Shown here: in pieces, positions 1 to 8,983 of the stretch
How the letters are laid out: each line of letters starts with the position of its first letter
How positions within the stretch are numbered: position 1 is the stretch's first letter
Origin: an uncultured Muribaculaceae bacterium
Lineage (GTDB): Bacteria > Bacteroidota > Bacteroidia > Bacteroidales > Muribaculaceae
Assembly (NCBI GenBank): GCA_910587925.1
Contig: CAJUOC010000028.1
Span: 1 to 36,150, forward strand
Direction of reading: 5' to 3'
Length of the DNA stretch: 36,150 nt
The notes under the pieces: model-generated
Databases searched by the model: none
What the model was told of the DNA's origin: nothing
The model's input: only the letters and a program-made list of their open reading frames with translations
Program-made: the position numbers and the translations under genes

Positions 1-29
1 TCAGACAGTCGGCTATAGCCGTGCCGGAC

Positions 30-73
30 ACATAGTCTACATAGTCTACATAGTCCACATAGGCTACATAGTC
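30..73. repeat. 9-bp tandem array, unit ACATAGTCT
   Basis: Five near-identical copies of ACATAGTCT lie head to tail, the fourth reading ACATAGGCT and the last truncated. Each unit carries TAG on the plus strand. The array stops directly at the left end of the inverted-repeat element at 74-284, and the complementary motif GACTAT recurs on the other side of that element. A 12-bp palindrome (CGGCTATAGCCG) sits just before it at 10-21. Confidence 0.9.
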
Positions 74-284
74 AGCGCAGGTTTGTAACCTGCGCTATAC
101 TAAGGTATTCCACCTCGGCGTTTTGACTTTGTAAGTCAAAACGCCGCTTTGACATGCAACCAATCACGCGGCGGGCCGGGCAAGACTGCGGAGGATGGTG
201 CCGTAGCCGAAGCGATGATTTGACTTACAAAGTCAAATCATCGAGGTGAAATACCCCGGTATCGCGCAGGTTACAAACCTGCGC
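74..284. repeat. Nested inverted-repeat element with four small hairpins
   Basis: The left arm (74-146) and right arm (213-284) are inverted copies of each other around a 66-bp centre (147-212). Each arm contains two perfect hairpins with 3-nt loops. The outer pair are 74-96 (10-bp stem, loop TGT) and 264-284 (9-bp stem, loop ACA). The inner pair are 116-146 and 213-243 (14-bp stems, same loops). The linkers 97-115 and 244-261 are also imperfect complements. No transposase or open reading frame of its own is visible. The size (211 bp) and inverted ends resemble a MITE or a REP/BIME-type element, but no known family was recognised. Confidence 0.85.
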
Positions 285-441
285 GGACTATCGGGGGCGC
301 ACATCTGCGCGGACTATTACGCGCTGACTATTGCGTGGGGGGGGGCACACTATTTGCGCGGACTATCGGGGGCGCACATCTGCGCGGACTATTACGCGCG
401 GACTATTACGTGGGGGGGCACACTATTTGCGCGGATTATCG
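281..441. repeat. 75-bp tandem repeat with GACTAT motifs and poly-G tracts
   Basis: A 75-bp unit beginning GCGCGGACTAT occupies 281-355, is repeated at 356-428, and begins a third degenerate time at 429. Each copy contains several GACTAT motifs, the complement of ATAGTC in the array at 30-73. The two full copies differ mainly in a G run (9 bases versus 7). Together with 30-73 this frames the palindromic element in opposite orientations. The open frames that cross this block are repeat artefacts. Confidence 0.85.
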
Positions 442-477
442 TGGCGGCGCGGACTGTACCGGGGCGGCAGAAAGCGG

Positions 478-510
478 GCGACCGCCACACCCGGCGGGTG
501 TGGCGGTCGC
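478..510 (-). terminator. Hairpin after the exported-protein gene
   Basis: A perfect 15-bp stem (478-492 with 496-510) with a 3-nt loop lies 24 bases beyond the stop codon of the minus-strand gene that ends at 535. The tail on the minus strand is only weakly T-rich (GCTTTCT), so termination is inferred mainly from stem strength and position. Confidence 0.6.
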
Positions 511-534
511 GTATCGCGGATATCGCCGCGGGGA

Positions 535-3500
535 TTACTTGGCGATGTACTTGTATGCGGTGCCGTCGGCGGCGCGCACGATGAAGAGGCGGCCTGCAGC
601 GGCGCGCATCATCTCGAGAGCGTCGGCCACGGGGGCGTCGGCCATGAGGGTGCGGCCCTCCAGGTCGTAGACGCTCACACGGTCGCCCCAGTCAGCGCCG
701 TCGACGGTGATGGAGCCGATGCCGGCGGGATCGGTGTTGGCCACCACCATGATGTCGGCGCGGGCGTCGCTGCCCGAGAGCAGGGTCACGATGGCGGTGT
801 GCTCACGCTGCTCGGCCGAGTTGAAGTCGAGGGTGAAGGTACCGCCCTCGACGGGAAGCGAGGTGGTCGACAGGGCAAAGCATCCGGCGTCGCTGCCGGC
901 GAGGCTCAGCTTGATAGGCTCCTTGAGGTTGCGGCCCTCGATGGAGATGGTCTCGGTGGTGGAGGCGCCGGCCGAGGCGTAGTGCTCGAGCATCTGGTGG
1001 CTGGAGCGGATAAAGGGCATGTCGGTGCGGCCCCAGGAGAAGTCGTCGATGAAGTACTGTACCGAGCTGTCCTTGCCGCGCTGCGAGCTGAACACGAAGG
1101 CGATGTAAAACTCCTCGGGCATATCCCACTTGTGGCAGTCGAGCACGTAGCGGGCCCAGGTGTCATTTTCCTCGGCAGTGCAGGGCAGGCCCAGGCCTTC
1201 GATACCCTCAACCTTTACGTTGGAGGGATCGGCATCGGCAGCCTTGGCGTCGATGAGACCCACCATGAAGCGGTCGGCCATGCCCTCGGTCATCATGCGG
1301 CCCATCACGTTGAAGCAGAGCAGACGCTCGGTGGCATCGGTGAAGTCGAGGCGGGGCGACATGAGCATCATGGTGCAGGGAGTGCTCTCGGCAGCCTTGC
1401 TGTCGTATGCGACTACCTTGGCGGCCTGGTTGCCGTCGATGGTGGTCGACCACCACGCGCGGGTACCCTCATAGGCCACATTTTTCCAGCCCTCGAGCTT
1501 GAGGGGCTTGTTGTCGGCGGTAGCCGAGCTGAAGTCGGTGGAGTACTGCTTCAGGGCGGGGCCGTCGAAAGCGAGCTCGTCGCCCTCGGTCTGCTCGGGG
1601 GGCACGGTGCCGGCACACTTGCCCTTGACGGTGAATGTCACATCCTCGGCCATGGGGGTCGACAGGGTGATGGTCTGGGTATAGTCGCCCTCGGCCTGGG
1701 GACGGAAGGTGATCTTGAGGTCGTATGTGCCCTCCTTCATTATCGACGAGGTGCCGAGCAGGAAGCCCGAGCCGTCGCCCACCTTGATGGTGCCGTACTC
1801 GAGGCCGTTGGCAACGGTGTAGCTCACGGTCTGCTCCTGGCTGCCGCCGGGGATGGCGGTGAAGTCGGTGAGGCCGGCGGTATTGACAGTGAGCATGGGA
1901 GGATTGGCGGGGTCGTATGCCTTGGCTCTGAGGCTGTAGCCGACGCTGAGCTCGGTGGGAGTGGCATCAAAGTTGATGCGGGCCTCGTGGACGCCGGTGG
2001 CGGTCGGGGTGTAGTATACGGTCACCTGGTACAGGCCGGTGCCGGCGGGGATTTCCTCGCGGCTGAGGCTGAACATGGCCGAGTTTTTGCCGCCGATCCA
2101 CAGGCTTACGGGCTTGGTGAGGGCGGTGGCCTTTACGGTAAACACGGCGTAGTCGACCTTCTGATTGATTTTCTGATACTGAGCGGCATCAATCTTGAGC
2201 TCGTGCGACACCTCGAGCTTGGCTTCTTCCGATACGATGTCGGCCGAGCTGCGGGCAGTGAGTATGACATTCGAGGCCGAGGTGAGGATGCCGGTCATCG
2301 AGGTGATGAAGCCGGGAATCTCAGCTGCGGCGATGTCGGTACCGGCAAATGTGCGCACACGGCCGGTGGTCACCTTGCCGTTGACGGTCTGCGAGGCCGC
2401 TGCGCCGGTGCCCCAGGTCTTGCCGGTCTCGGTGACGGTGACGTCGGTCACGGTCACGAGCTTGTAAGCATAGCTCTCGTAGTCGGAGGCGATGTCGGCA
2501 AAGGTGGCGTCGGTGGGGGCCACGGTATTGCCCTGCGAGGTGACAGTGCCGGGGTCGACGATGGTAAACTGCGGGCCGAAGTTGTCGGCGCGGTATACGA
2601 TGAAATTCTTGATTTTATCGCCGGCAGCGTAAGGAGCTGCGTCGAACATCGAGTAGTCGAGGCGGGTGGCGCCCATCATATCCTGTACATACACGATTTT
2701 CTGAGCGGCATCGACATACGATACCTTGGCCATCGAGCCGGTGTAACGGATGAGGTCGAAGGTCTCGTTTTTAACGGTGTTGAGCATGGCAATATTGTTC
2801 ATCTCGGCCACGGGCACCACGGTCGAAGTCAGAGCGACTTTCACCTCGTCGGCGCCCTCGCTGGTGAGGGTAAGCTCGGCGGCGAGATTGGCCGCGCCGG
2901 CCTTGTAGGTGAGGGTGACCTCGGCGCCTGCATCAGAGAGTGCGTCGGTAAGATTGACCTGCGCGGGGCTTACGGTCACGGCGCTCGACGAGCTTGCCAG
3001 AGCGATATTGCCGGTGAGCTTGGAGCCTTTGACATTGATGGTCTTGGTGACAGTGGTTCCCTGGTACATGGTACCGAAGTCGACGCCGGTCGAGCTTACG
3101 CTGATGGCGGGCTTGTCGACCGGCTCCTCGCTGCCACCGCCGGGGAAGAGGTCGGCCCAGGTCTGCGAGATACGCAGCGCGTCGACGGTCAGGCCGGCAC
3201 CTACTTTAGTGGCCGTAGCACCCTGACGCAGCTCAAAGCCTTCCAGACCATACGCCACATTCACGTCGCCTGAGTTGGATGAACTGCCGACGTTTGAGAT
3301 AGTGGCGGCGGGCGCGTTGTTAAGATTGGTTGCGGGATTTATCCAGGCGTACACCTTGTCGTTGGTAGTACCCTCCACAATCTCATATGCGACCACAAGA
3401 AGCACCGGCTCATTGAATTTAAGGCTTGCGCTTGTCACCTCAGGGGTAGCCTGGGCGCGGGAGATACCGATTTTGTACGTATCACCGGAGTCTCCCTTTA

Positions 3501-3948
3501 TTATCATGACTTTGCAGTACTCATTGCCTGTACCGCCATCTTTGATACCATTCTTGCTTCCGCCCACAAAGCAAAGCGTATATCCGACATTACTGGATGT
3601 GGCCGCAGTCTCTGTGACATTGACCAGCATCGAGGCATAGATTGTACCTTCTGTATGGCGAAGGCCAAAGGGTACAAACACGTCGTTGCCCGAAGCAATC
3701 GGTGTCAGCTTGGCAGCCTTGCCCACGGCCTCATCCTGATAGCCGGGGAAAGAGAGGGCGCCATCGACCACGTCGACGGTCTGAGCGGCATTGGAGCCAT
3801 AGGCAAGCCAGGAGCCTTGGCCTTTCAGGTTGCCGAGATTGTACTCAAAGTTTTCATTCACAAGCAGTTCAGCCCGGCTTATAGGGGGGGTCAAGAGTGA
3901 CACCACTCCGGCCGCGAGCAGACTGCATAGCTTGAGTCTGATGTTCAT
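535..3948 (-). CDS. Large exported multi-domain adhesin-like protein with T9SS-type C-terminal tail
   Basis: A protein of 1137 residues. Residues 1-26 form a signal peptide ending SRA. What follows looks like a chain of beta-sandwich domains: a LamG/choice-of-anchor-like region (about 27-270), an Ig-like domain beginning ISVSSTGVDFG (about 280-380), an OB-fold-like region resembling DUF5689 (about 385-575), two more Ig-like domains, a choice-of-anchor-J-like domain with the terminal FIDDFSW motif (about 800-980), and another Ig-like stretch. The last ~50 residues (VYDLEGRTL ... RLFIVRAADGTAYKYIAK) fit a type A C-terminal sorting domain of the type IX secretion system. No catalytic motif is visible, so a surface or secreted binding role is inferred. 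It is transcribed alone from the promoter at 3986-3993. The domain boundaries are estimates by eye. Confidence 0.85.
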   Translation of the reverse strand: MNIRLKLCSLLAAGVVSLLTPPISRAELLVNENFEYNLGNLKGQGSWLAYGSNAAQTVDVVDGALSFPGYQDEAVGKAAKLTPIASGNDVFVPFGLRHTEGTIYASMLVNVTETAATSSNVGYTLCFVGGSKNGIKDGGTGNEYCKVMIIKGDSGDTYKIGISRAQATPEVTSASLKFNEPVLLVVAYEIVEGTTNDKVYAWINPATNLNNAPAATISNVGSSSNSGDVNVAYGLEGFELRQGATATKVGAGLTVDALRISQTWADLFPGGGSEEPVDKPAISVSSTGVDFGTMYQGTTVTKTINVKGSKLTGNIALASSSSAVTVSPAQVNLTDALSDAGAEVTLTYKAGAANLAAELTLTSEGADEVKVALTSTVVPVAEMNNIAMLNTVKNETFDLIRYTGSMAKVSYVDAAQKIVYVQDMMGATRLDYSMFDAAPYAAGDKIKNFIVYRADNFGPQFTIVDPGTVTSQGNTVAPTDATFADIASDYESYAYKLVTVTDVTVTETGKTWGTGAAASQTVNGKVTTGRVRTFAGTDIAAAEIPGFITSMTGILTSASNVILTARSSADIVSEEAKLEVSHELKIDAAQYQKINQKVDYAVFTVKATALTKPVSLWIGGKNSAMFSLSREEIPAGTGLYQVTVYYTPTATGVHEARINFDATPTELSVGYSLRAKAYDPANPPMLTVNTAGLTDFTAIPGGSQEQTVSYTVANGLEYGTIKVGDGSGFLLGTSSIMKEGTYDLKITFRPQAEGDYTQTITLSTPMAEDVTFTVKGKCAGTVPPEQTEGDELAFDGPALKQYSTDFSSATADNKPLKLEGWKNVAYEGTRAWWSTTIDGNQAAKVVAYDSKAAESTPCTMMLMSPRLDFTDATERLLCFNVMGRMMTEGMADRFMVGLIDAKAADADPSNVKVEGIEGLGLPCTAEENDTWARYVLDCHKWDMPEEFYIAFVFSSQRGKDSSVQYFIDDFSWGRTDMPFIRSSHQMLEHYASAGASTTETISIEGRNLKEPIKLSLAGSDAGCFALSTTSLPVEGGTFTLDFNSAEQREHTAIVTLLSGSDARADIMVVANTDPAGIGSITVDGADWGDRVSVYDLEGRTLMADAPVADALEMMRAAAGRLFIVRAADGTAYKYIAK

Positions 3949-3985
3949 AATATTTGTAATAATGATTGTTTCGCGTTGTAAAATA

Positions 3986-3993
3986 CAAAGGTA
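3986..3993 (-). promoter_or_regulatory. -7 promoter box (TACCTTTG) for the exported-protein gene
   Basis: On the minus strand TACCTTTG matches the Bacteroidota -7 consensus TAnnTTTG and lies 37 bases before the start codon. No TTTG at the -33 position is visible. The leader between box and start is AT-rich, unlike the surrounding GC-rich DNA, as is usual for initiation regions in this phylum. Confidence 0.6.
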
Positions 3994-4046
3994 CTAAATC
4001 CCCGCGACATTTCCGCCGCATTAAGGATTTATAACGCCCCGACGGC

Positions 4047-4140
4047 GGCGGCCGGTCGACGGCGGCGCGGATGGTCACGGCGCGGCATTTGCGGCGGACG
4101 GTTGTGGCGGCCGATTGACGGCGGCGCGGTTGGTCACGGC
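4047..4140. repeat. Pair of 35-bp direct repeats, period 59
   Basis: The 35-bp segment 4047-4081 recurs at 4106-4140 with three mismatches. Both contain GACGGCGGCGCGG followed by TGGTCACGGC. They lie in the intergenic space between the exported-protein promoter and the hairpin at 4150. No function is suggested by the sequence. Confidence 0.75.
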
Positions 4141-4149
4141 ACAATCGAT

Positions 4150-4177
4150 GTAGGGTCGCCACAGGTGGCGACCCTAC
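4150..4177 (-). terminator. Hairpin after the DUF2723 gene
   Basis: A perfect 13-bp inverted repeat (4150-4162 with 4165-4177) with a minimal loop lies 25 bases past the stop codon of the minus-strand gene ending at 4203. No T-run follows on the minus strand. Confidence 0.55.
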
Positions 4178-4202
4178 GACGACCGGCAGGCGCCCGGGGG
4201 GG

Positions 4203-7200
4203 TCAGTACCGCAGCAGCGAGAGCCAGGCCTGCGGGTCGATGCCGTAGGCGGCGGTCACGCTGTCGGTGAGGGCCATGGCGGGGATACCGGCGGCGGCGT
4301 GGGCCTCGGCGGTGGCGATGGCCACGTCGATGGCGGTGCGCTGCGGGCCGCTGAAGCCGGGGGCCGCCTCGCGGAGCTCGTCGGCGCTGTAGCCGCTCAC
4401 GTACAGGAGCGGAGCCATGCGCAGCGAGGAGTCAAACGACGGGCGCGGCGCCCAGCGGGCGATGAGGTCGACGTTGGCGGCGCCGTCGCGCTCGAGGGCG
4501 GCGAGCAGGTCGATACGGTTGGCCAGCGAGATGGCGGCCGAGAGGTATTGCAGGCCGTTGAGCTCGGCGCCGCCAAGCAGGGCGAGGCGCTCGGGGGTGA
4601 GGCTCTGCGCGTAGCGCACGAGCTGTGCCCAGCGGGGTATCTCGGCGCGCACGATGGCGCGGGCTGTGTCGAGGTCGGCGCGGCGGCCGCCAAGACGGTA
4701 GAGGTCGTAGTACGACTCGGCCAGGTTGATGCCCAGCATACCGTCGTAAGGAGTGGCGGCGGCGGGCAGCTTGTCGCGCAGGGTGTCGAGCAGCAGGCGG
4801 GCCATGTCGGCGCGTGTCGCGGGCACCTCGGTGCCGGTGGCGGCGGCGTGCTCGCGGGCCCAGGCCGAGGCGGGTCGGTCGCCGGTGGCGATGAGGTCGC
4901 GGGCCACCTGGTACATCGACGAGCGGGTCGACGATACCATGCGGCGCACGGTCTCGTCGAGATACAGGCGCTCGGGGTGCTCGACGTCGAGGCCGCCCCA
5001 GCGGAAGTCACCCATGATGTTGCGGTATGCCTTCTCGACCAGCGGCGATACGCCGGCGCCGGCAAAGGGTGTCACCTCCGATGCCATGCCGGTATTGAAG
5101 GTGAAGGGCGTGAGGCCCATGTGGTAAGACGAGGGCACGGTCGAGGCGAAGTATACGGGGCGGGCAAAGGCGCTGTCGACCGAGTTGGCCACGATGTCGA
5201 GCGTGAGGGTGTTGCTCAGGCTCATGCCCTGCTTGCCCAGGCGGCTGATGTCGGTGGTGATGTCGGCGATGAGCGCCATCGAGGCCGAGTCGGCGGGATC
5301 GATGCCGTAGTGGCGGGCGGCAGCGGCGTCGTCGACGGCCATGTAGAGGTTGGGGGTGGTGATGCCGTGGAGGTCGCCCTGCAGCGGAGTGCGGTACATC
5401 TGCACGAGCGCGTCGCGGGCCGGGGTCGGCTCGGTGGAGCGGGGCACGATGAAGCTGTATGCGAGGCGGTCGTAGCCATAGTCGGCCGGTGTGGCGTATG
5501 TCGGCACCGGGCGCCCCTCATAGGAGGGTATGCGCTGCTGGGCGGCATACCAGTCGGCGGTGAGATACGACAGATTGACCACGCGCACGTCGCGGCGGTA
5601 GCCCTCGACCTCCTGTGCATACCACAGGGGGAAGGTATCGTTGTCGCCGTTGCAGAATATGATGCCGTCTTTGTCGACCGACGACAGGTAATTCATGCCG
5701 AAGTCGCGGGCGGTGTAGCGGCCCGAGCGGTCGTGGTCGTCCCAGGTCTGCGACACCATCTGCAGGGGCACGGCCAGGCCTATGGCGCAGGCCACGGCGA
5801 CAGCGCCGGCTGTGGCGCCGCGCGAGGGCGCGGGAGCGGCGGCGCCTGCGGTCTTGGCCTTGGGGGTGAAGAGCGAGCGGAGCATCATGCCGATGGCGGG
5901 TACTCCCATGCCTATCCATATGGCAAAGGCATAGAAAGAGCCGGCAAAGGCATAGTCGCGCTCACGGGGCTGGCCGGGTGTCTGGTTGAGATACAGCACG
6001 ATGGCCATGCCGGTCATGAAGAAGAGGAAAAATACCACCCAGAATTGCTCTATGCCGCGCTGCGGAGCGTCGGGTTTGACGTAGAATGCCTGCCACAGCA
6101 GACCGATGATGCCCAGCAGCAGCGGGAGCATGTAGAATACGTTGTGACCCTTGTTGCCGCGGCCAAACTCGTCGGGCAGCAGGCTCTGGTCGCCCAGGCG
6201 CTTGTTGTCGATGGCCGGGATGCCGGATATCCAGTTGCCCAGGTGAGGCTCGCCGTTGCCCTGGAAGTCGTTCTGACGGCCGGCGAAATTCCACATGAAG
6301 TAGCGCCAGTACATGTGGGCAAACTGGTAGTTGAAGAAGTATCGCAGATTGGAGCCGAAGCCGGGCTTCCATACCGAGGCAAACTCCACATCGCGCCCGG
6401 CGCGCGAGCGATGGGTGGCGATGGATGTCTGCGAGGTGAGATACGGCGCCAGCTCGTAGAGCGGGGCATAGCCCTGCTCGGCCCAGCGGGCACGGGTCTC
6501 GGCGGGTATGGCGTCGATGTCGGGAGTGGAGTATTGCGACCATCCCTTGTAGCCGTCGACATGAGTGGGGTCGTTGCTGTAGATGCGGGGCAGCAGCATC
6601 TTCAGGTCGGGCATGTCGGCATAGTTGGGATTGCCTTTTTTCTCGATATACTTGTCGGGCTGCGAGGGGTCGGTCTTGACGGCCTTCTCGTATGCGGTGG
6701 AGGGGTCGGAGTACGGCGAGCCCTGCTCGTCGCGCAGCACACCGTCGAGGATGCGTGTCTCGGGGCGGCCGTAGGCATCGACGTATGCAAAGTACTGGCC
6801 CGAGCCTTCGGGATACTCCTCGGTGACGATCTCCTCGGCAAAGGTGGCGCCGTAGAAGAGCGGACGCTGGCCATACTGCTCGCGGTTGAGGTAAGAGGCC
6901 AGGGTGAAGACGTTGTCGGGCGCCTGCTGGTTCATGGGCGGATTGGCATGGGAGCGTATGAGCAGCAGCGCATACGACGAGTAGCCCACAAAGATAAGGA
7001 ATACACTGAGGATGATTACGTTGAATATACGCACCGGCACCTTCTTGCACACCCCGAAGAGCCACACGGCCAGCGCGGCCACCAGCAGGGCGGCCAGCCA
7101 CCACGGGCCTATCATGGGCATACCCGAGAGCACTATCGACACCAGGAAGCTCCACTTGATGGCGCGCGGCGAGCGCTGCCGGTTGAGCGCCACGATGGCC

Positions 7201-8030
7201 CATATAAACGAGGCCACCAGCAGGCAGGTGTAGATGAGCACGCCGGAGTTGTACGGCAGGCCGAGGCCGTTGACCGTAAGCAGCTCAAAGCGCTGCGCGG
7301 TCTCGACAAAGCCGGGCACCAGGCCGTAGAGTATCAGGGCCACTATCACCACCGACACGCCCAAGGCTATGAGCGAGCCCTTAGCGTTGATATTGCGATA
7401 CTTGCGATAGTAGAATACCAGCACGATGGCGGGGATACAGAGCAGATTGAGCAGGTGCACGGCGATGGACACGCCGATCACGTATGCGATGAGTATGAGA
7501 TAGCGGTCGCTGTGAGGGGCGTCGGCGCGGTTTTCCCACTTGAGTATGAGCCAGAATACCAGCGCCGTGCAAAACGACGAGAAGGCGTATACCTCGCCCT
7601 CGACAGCCGAAAACCAGAATGTGTCGCTCCACGTGTAAGCCAGGGCGCCGCAGATACCCGCGCCGAAGATGAGCGCCATCTGCCAGGCCGACGGAGCCGA
7701 GTCGTCGCGCACGACGAGGCGGCGGCTGAGATGGGTCACGCTCCAGAAGAGCAGCAATATGGTGGCCGCGCTGAGCAGGGCCGACATGGTATTGACGGCG
7801 ATGGCGGCGTGCTGGATATTGTTGCCGAATATGGTGACGAAAAAGCGGGCGGTGAGCATGAAGATAGGATTGCCCGGCGGGTGACCCACTTCGAGTTTGG
7901 CGCCCTGCGAGATAAACTCCGGGCAGTCCCAGAAGCTGGCAGTCGGCTCCAGGGTGAGGAGATAGGTGACGGCGGCCACGACAAAACATGCCCAGCCGAG
8001 GATGTCATTAAGCAGATTGTACTTCTTCAT
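4203..8030 (-). CDS. DUF2723 / GT117 family polytopic glycosyltransferase-like membrane protein
   Basis: A protein of 1275 residues. The N-terminal third has about ten hydrophobic segments and opens with the conserved first loop EPTASFWDCPEF (residues ~28-39), whose acidic residues are the usual candidate catalytic site in GT-C-fold enzymes. A soluble stretch (about 390-600) is followed by four further membrane segments (about 620-770) and a long C-terminal soluble domain that includes the motif NGDNDTFPLWY. This matches the DUF2723 family, which includes human TMEM260, an O-mannosyltransferase; in Bacteroidota the acceptor is not established. Length is typical for Bacteroidota members. It is transcribed alone from the promoter at 8053-8060. 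The family call is firm; the glycosyl-transfer activity comes from family knowledge. Confidence 0.9.
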   Translation of the reverse strand: MKKYNLLNDILGWACFVVAAVTYLLTLEPTASFWDCPEFISQGAKLEVGHPPGNPIFMLTARFFVTIFGNNIQHAAIAVNTMSALLSAATILLLFWSVTHLSRRLVVRDDSAPSAWQMALIFGAGICGALAYTWSDTFWFSAVEGEVYAFSSFCTALVFWLILKWENRADAPHSDRYLILIAYVIGVSIAVHLLNLLCIPAIVLVFYYRKYRNINAKGSLIALGVSVVIVALILYGLVPGFVETAQRFELLTVNGLGLPYNSGVLIYTCLLVASFIWAIVALNRQRSPRAIKWSFLVSIVLSGMPMIGPWWLAALLVAALAVWLFGVCKKVPVRIFNVIILSVFLIFVGYSSYALLLIRSHANPPMNQQAPDNVFTLASYLNREQYGQRPLFYGATFAEEIVTEEYPEGSGQYFAYVDAYGRPETRILDGVLRDEQGSPYSDPSTAYEKAVKTDPSQPDKYIEKKGNPNYADMPDLKMLLPRIYSNDPTHVDGYKGWSQYSTPDIDAIPAETRARWAEQGYAPLYELAPYLTSQTSIATHRSRAGRDVEFASVWKPGFGSNLRYFFNYQFAHMYWRYFMWNFAGRQNDFQGNGEPHLGNWISGIPAIDNKRLGDQSLLPDEFGRGNKGHNVFYMLPLLLGIIGLLWQAFYVKPDAPQRGIEQFWVVFFLFFMTGMAIVLYLNQTPGQPRERDYAFAGSFYAFAIWIGMGVPAIGMMLRSLFTPKAKTAGAAAPAPSRGATAGAVAVACAIGLAVPLQMVSQTWDDHDRSGRYTARDFGMNYLSSVDKDGIIFCNGDNDTFPLWYAQEVEGYRRDVRVVNLSYLTADWYAAQQRIPSYEGRPVPTYATPADYGYDRLAYSFIVPRSTEPTPARDALVQMYRTPLQGDLHGITTPNLYMAVDDAAAARHYGIDPADSASMALIADITTDISRLGKQGMSLSNTLTLDIVANSVDSAFARPVYFASTVPSSYHMGLTPFTFNTGMASEVTPFAGAGVSPLVEKAYRNIMGDFRWGGLDVEHPERLYLDETVRRMVSSTRSSMYQVARDLIATGDRPASAWAREHAAATGTEVPATRADMARLLLDTLRDKLPAAATPYDGMLGINLAESYYDLYRLGGRRADLDTARAIVRAEIPRWAQLVRYAQSLTPERLALLGGAELNGLQYLSAAISLANRIDLLAALERDGAANVDLIARWAPRPSFDSSLRMAPLLYVSGYSADELREAAPGFSGPQRTAIDVAIATAEAHAAAGIPAMALTDSVTAAYGIDPQAWLSLLRY

Positions 8031-8052
8031 GCATGAAAAGGTTTACAAGCGA

Positions 8053-8060
8053 CAAAGTTA
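8053..8060 (-). promoter_or_regulatory. -7 promoter box (TAACTTTG) for the DUF2723 gene
   Basis: The minus strand reads TAACTTTG, a match to TAnnTTTG, 22 bases before the start codon, which gives a leader of about 16 nt. No clear TTTG at -33 was found. Confidence 0.6.
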
Positions 8061-8138
8061 GCCAATCGCCGCGACTTCCCCCGCCTTTTAACAATCATTA
8101 AGACCGCGACGGGCAGGCGACGCCCTCGTCTATATACG

Positions 8139-8173
8139 CGTCGCGGCACAGCCGTGATGGCTGTGCCGCGACG
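8139..8173 (-). terminator. Hairpin at the end of the aspS-side operon
   Basis: A perfect 15-bp stem (8139-8153 with 8159-8173) with loop GTGAT lies 24 bases after the stop codon of the zinc-ribbon gene. The minus-strand tail is TATATAGA rather than a T-run. Confidence 0.65.
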
Positions 8174-8197
8174 TATGGGCGATGCGGATGGAGGAGG

Positions 8198-8974
8198 TCA
8201 GGCCTGGGGCGCGGGGTCCTCGACGCCGGCCAGCACGGGGTCGATCATGATGCGGCCGCAGTACTCGCAGACTATCACTTTTTTGTGCATGCGGATTTCC
8301 ATCTGCTTCTGGGGCGGGATGCGGTTGAAGCAGCCGCCGCAGGCGTTGCGCTGCACGTACACGATGCCGAGGCCGTTGCGGGCGTTCTTGCGGATGCGCT
8401 TGAAGGCGGCCAGGGTGCGCTCGTCGATAGAGGGCTCGAGCTCCTTGGCCTGCATACGCAGCGACTCTTCTTCCTGGCGGGTCTCGTTGACGATCTCGTC
8501 GAGCTCGGCACGCTTCTCGCCCAGGATGTGCTCCATGTCGGCGAGGCGCTCGCGGGTGGTGTCGATGTCGGCGCGGAGATTGTCGATGGCGCGGGAGTGC
8601 TCGCCGATGTGCTTCTGGGCGAGCTCAATCTCGAGGGACTGAAACTCCACTTCCTTGTGCAGGAGGTCGTACTCGCGGTTGTTGCGCACGTTGTCGATCT
8701 GCTCGTTGTAGCGGGCGATCAGAGCGTTGCACTTCTCGATTTTTTCTTTCTCGGCGGCGAGTGACTGCTGGAGGCCTTCTATTTCGGTGGTGTAATTGGC
8801 TATGCGGGTATGCAGGCCGGCGATCTGGTCCTCGAGGTCTTTCACCTCCAGGGGGAGCTCGCCGCGGATGGTCTTGATGCGGTCAATCTCCGAGAGGATG
8901 GTCTGGAGCTGATAGAGGGAGCGGAGGCGCGACTCTACGGTCTGTACTTGTTCGGTTTTCTTTTCGGCAGCCAT
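8198..8974 (-). CDS. Coiled-coil zinc-ribbon protein (C4-type)
   Basis: A protein of 258 residues. Residues ~15-185 are rich in charged heptads and read as two long antiparallel coiled-coil helices. The C-terminus carries a zinc ribbon with Cys212, Cys215, Cys236 and Cys239 (ACGGC ... VCEYC). This is the architecture of the CT398/CdsZ-like family annotated as C4-type zinc ribbon domain proteins, whose proposed roles include nucleic-acid binding and secretion-related scaffolding. It is the last gene of the unit, 9 bases after the Nif3-like gene; that adjacency recurs in this phylum. A possible internal promoter lies at 9028-9035. The molecular role is not known. Confidence 0.88.
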   Translation of the reverse strand: MAAEKKTEQVQTVESRLRSLYQLQTILSEIDRIKTIRGELPLEVKDLEDQIAGLHTRIANYTTEIEGLQQSLAAEKEKIEKCNALIARYNEQIDNVRNNREYDLLHKEVEFQSLEIELAQKHIGEHSRAIDNLRADIDTTRERLADMEHILGEKRAELDEIVNETRQEEESLRMQAKELEPSIDERTLAAFKRIRKNARNGLGIVYVQRNACGGCFNRIPPQKQMEIRMHKKVIVCEYCGRIMIDPVLAGVEDPAPQA

Positions 8975-8983
8975 TTTTATATA

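Noticed and set aside
246..584. A 112-codon open frame in the first intergenic block
   Set aside because: It is internally repetitive because of the 75-bp tandem repeat and shows no protein-like features.
331..3273. A 980-codon plus-strand open frame opposite the exported-protein gene
   Set aside because: It is antisense to a well-supported gene, has a composition set by the complement of GC-rich codons (Gly, Val, Ala, His), no recognisable domain, and starts in repeat DNA.
4299..8036. A 1245-codon plus-strand open frame opposite the DUF2723 gene
   Set aside because: The minus-strand reading has conserved family motifs, membrane segments and a promoter; the plus reading is a GC-codon shadow.
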